DNA of 18,386 nt. It comes from Chromera velia. Its lineage: Eukaryota; Sar; Chromeraceae. Every line of letters begins with the position of its first letter. The stretch's first letter is position 1. The notes below the pieces were generated by a model, which did no database searches, was not told the DNA's origin, and saw only the letters and a list, made by a program, of their open reading frames with translations. A program made the translations under genes and the position numbers. The stretch covers positions 1-18,386 of the forward strand of contig JAHBMJ010001106.1 in the NCBI GenBank assembly GCA_018398765.1. Direction: 5' to 3'. Positions 16,926-18,386 of this stretch are shown here, piece after piece.

Positions 16926-18386
16926 GAGAACGAAAAGGACATTCGACAGAAGAGAACCCCAGAGAAACGAGGAAGAGATTGATACTAAATGATCTTTGTG
17001 CGGCAAGTTGACATAGGCAAACACTGCTTCTTAGGCCCGACTGAACAGCCATGTAAAAGAAGTCCCAGGGTTCGATTAAGAACCATACTGTGCATAAGCA
17101 CCACCCGCGTTGAGCCTCTCAGCGCAAGGGTGAAGTCCAGAACTTCAAAAAAGCAGTTCTTAGACTACCGCACAAAAAGGTACTCATCTCGCTCTTTTCT
17201 GAGTCAAATGTGCACCAGATCAATAGGCAGTCTTCTCCGTATCGATCATATCTCCCTACAGGCCGGATCGATTGAGCCGATTCAGGATCGATCGAGAGAA
17301 ACACGCAGAGACAAGCAGGAACATACACGTAGTCCAAGAGAAACAGAGAGAGAGATAAGGGTAGAGAGATGTAAATGAACAAATATTCTAAATAGGCAGG
17401 AAAACAGGAAAGCCAAGAAGAAAAGAAGACTCAGTAAAAAGGCAGGCAGGCAGAAAAAAAGGGAAAAATCGTTCGGTTAATGGATGGTCGTGCCGCTCTT
17501 ATTTGTGACCAACCAACAGAGTGTGAATGGCCTCTCTTCCCTCTTTCTCTTCACTATTCAGTGTCTCTCTTCCTTTTGAACGGGGGGCAGTCAAAAGGCA
17601 TTCAATTCTTTTTAGTGCCAGAAAATTCTAGAAAAGAAAGAAGCGCATGCAATTCAAAGAAAAAGCGGGGCATAATTACAGACCGCATAGAATGGAGTCA
17701 CTTGGACAAGCAGAGAGGCACAGAGGCAAAGCACACAGATATTGATTGATTGATTGATTGATGTCAAACCCTAGGTGGAGTTAGAACTCCCGGGCAGCAC
17801 ATATATGCATGGGTCTGTTCAATTATGCCAGCTGCAAGCTAAGTGGACGACAGTTATTCGAACTTAATCTAATCAATCATTTACTACAATATGGCGAGCA
17901 ATCATAAAGAAGAGAGAGGGTTGAGAGCGCAAGAGCGATGTGATGAACTTACAAACTCTCAGATCAGAAAAGGAGGCGGATGCAAAGGGTGAGTCACAAT
18001 GAATGAAGCGGTCTGATTGAATTAATACCAACCACTGCAAAAAGGCTTGTTCGGCAGTCCATCGGGGGCAGACAGAGAGCCGATGAATAAAATCATCTAC
18101 ACACCGGCAGCAGCCTTCATAGGTGTGGTGCACAGCTTTCTATCAGAGCAACCAACAGGCAGCCCACCTTGCCCACCCATCGGGTTGTATGTCAGCATGC
18201 GCAAAAAAGAAAAGATCGAGCCATCCGTAACCAACAGGGCAGAACGGGGAAGGGCAGAGATGGAAAGAACACCGGAGGATGACTTGCTGCACAGGAGGAA
18301 GACAAACATACGGCGGGAGGACGGGAAGTCGCGCTGCAGAGGGGTGAGTCTAGCAAGGAGGGGAAAGTGAGAGGAAGATTGCCCAT
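16926..18386. other. Intergenic to window edge, no gene supported
   Basis: Purine-rich on the plus strand with AGAGA and GGCAGG words and a (TTGA)n tract. GC content rises in the last 350 bases. Short open frames exist on both strands, but none shows a family motif or convincing exon borders. Confidence 0.4.
17741..17762. repeat. (ATTG)n microsatellite
   Basis: Five to six perfect copies of the tetranucleotide ATTG/TTGA. Confidence 0.95.

Noticed and set aside
18097-18333. Possible terminal exon on the minus strand (acceptor-like CTGCAG at 18334-18339, open to a stop at 18097)
   Set aside because: No family similarity and no neighbouring exon in the window; a frame of this length can occur by chance.

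Overview
The window looks like nuclear DNA of a microbial eukaryote with large, intron-rich genes. GT-AG introns with pyrimidine-rich 3' ends interrupt both coding regions, and dinucleotide microsatellites fill many introns. There are no bacterial operons, Shine-Dalgarno sites, rRNA or tRNA genes. The style of the leucine-rich repeats (ribonuclease-inhibitor type, with repeated EG..ALAE.L..G.LPSL blocks) together with the intron style makes me think of a chromerid alveolate such as Chromera velia. That assignment is an inference, not something the sequence proves.

Layout. (1) 3-3435, plus strand: the 3' part of a leucine-rich-repeat (LRR) gene, cut by the left edge. Three exons are visible. 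The large last exon carries two in-frame stops and one frameshift at a G10 run although the repeat register is kept, so it is a probable pseudogene (or a strained gene model). (2) 3436-6460: a transposon-rich spacer. It holds a complete non-coding LTR retroelement (3950-5931: two 412-bp LTRs, TG...CA ends, 5-bp target duplication GTCCG). It also holds two 232-bp copies of a miniature inverted-repeat element (3595-3826 and 6218-6449), each with a 9-10 bp target duplication, which fits a Mutator-like origin. (3) 6925-14541, plus strand: one 16-exon gene whose exon phases all join. It encodes a predicted 682-residue thioredoxin-fold fusion: an N-terminal PITH-like/galactose-binding-like beta-sandwich candidate, a stretch resembling the b-b'-a' part of protein disulfide isomerase with a WCGPC site, a charged helical linker, and a C-terminal classical thioredoxin with a second WCGPC. 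A 326-bp assembly gap lies wholly inside one intron. (4) 14542-18386: no gene I can support. It contains an AT-rich island, a nested palindrome, a 39-bp minisatellite, a diverged tandem duplication and a tetranucleotide repeat.

The two genes show no functional link. The main points of interest are the thioredoxin fusion architecture, the almost purely transitional divergence between the two LTRs (and a similar tendency in the miniature elements and in the LRR nonsense codons), and the (GT)n tracts that take the place of the polypyrimidine tract at two splice acceptors.
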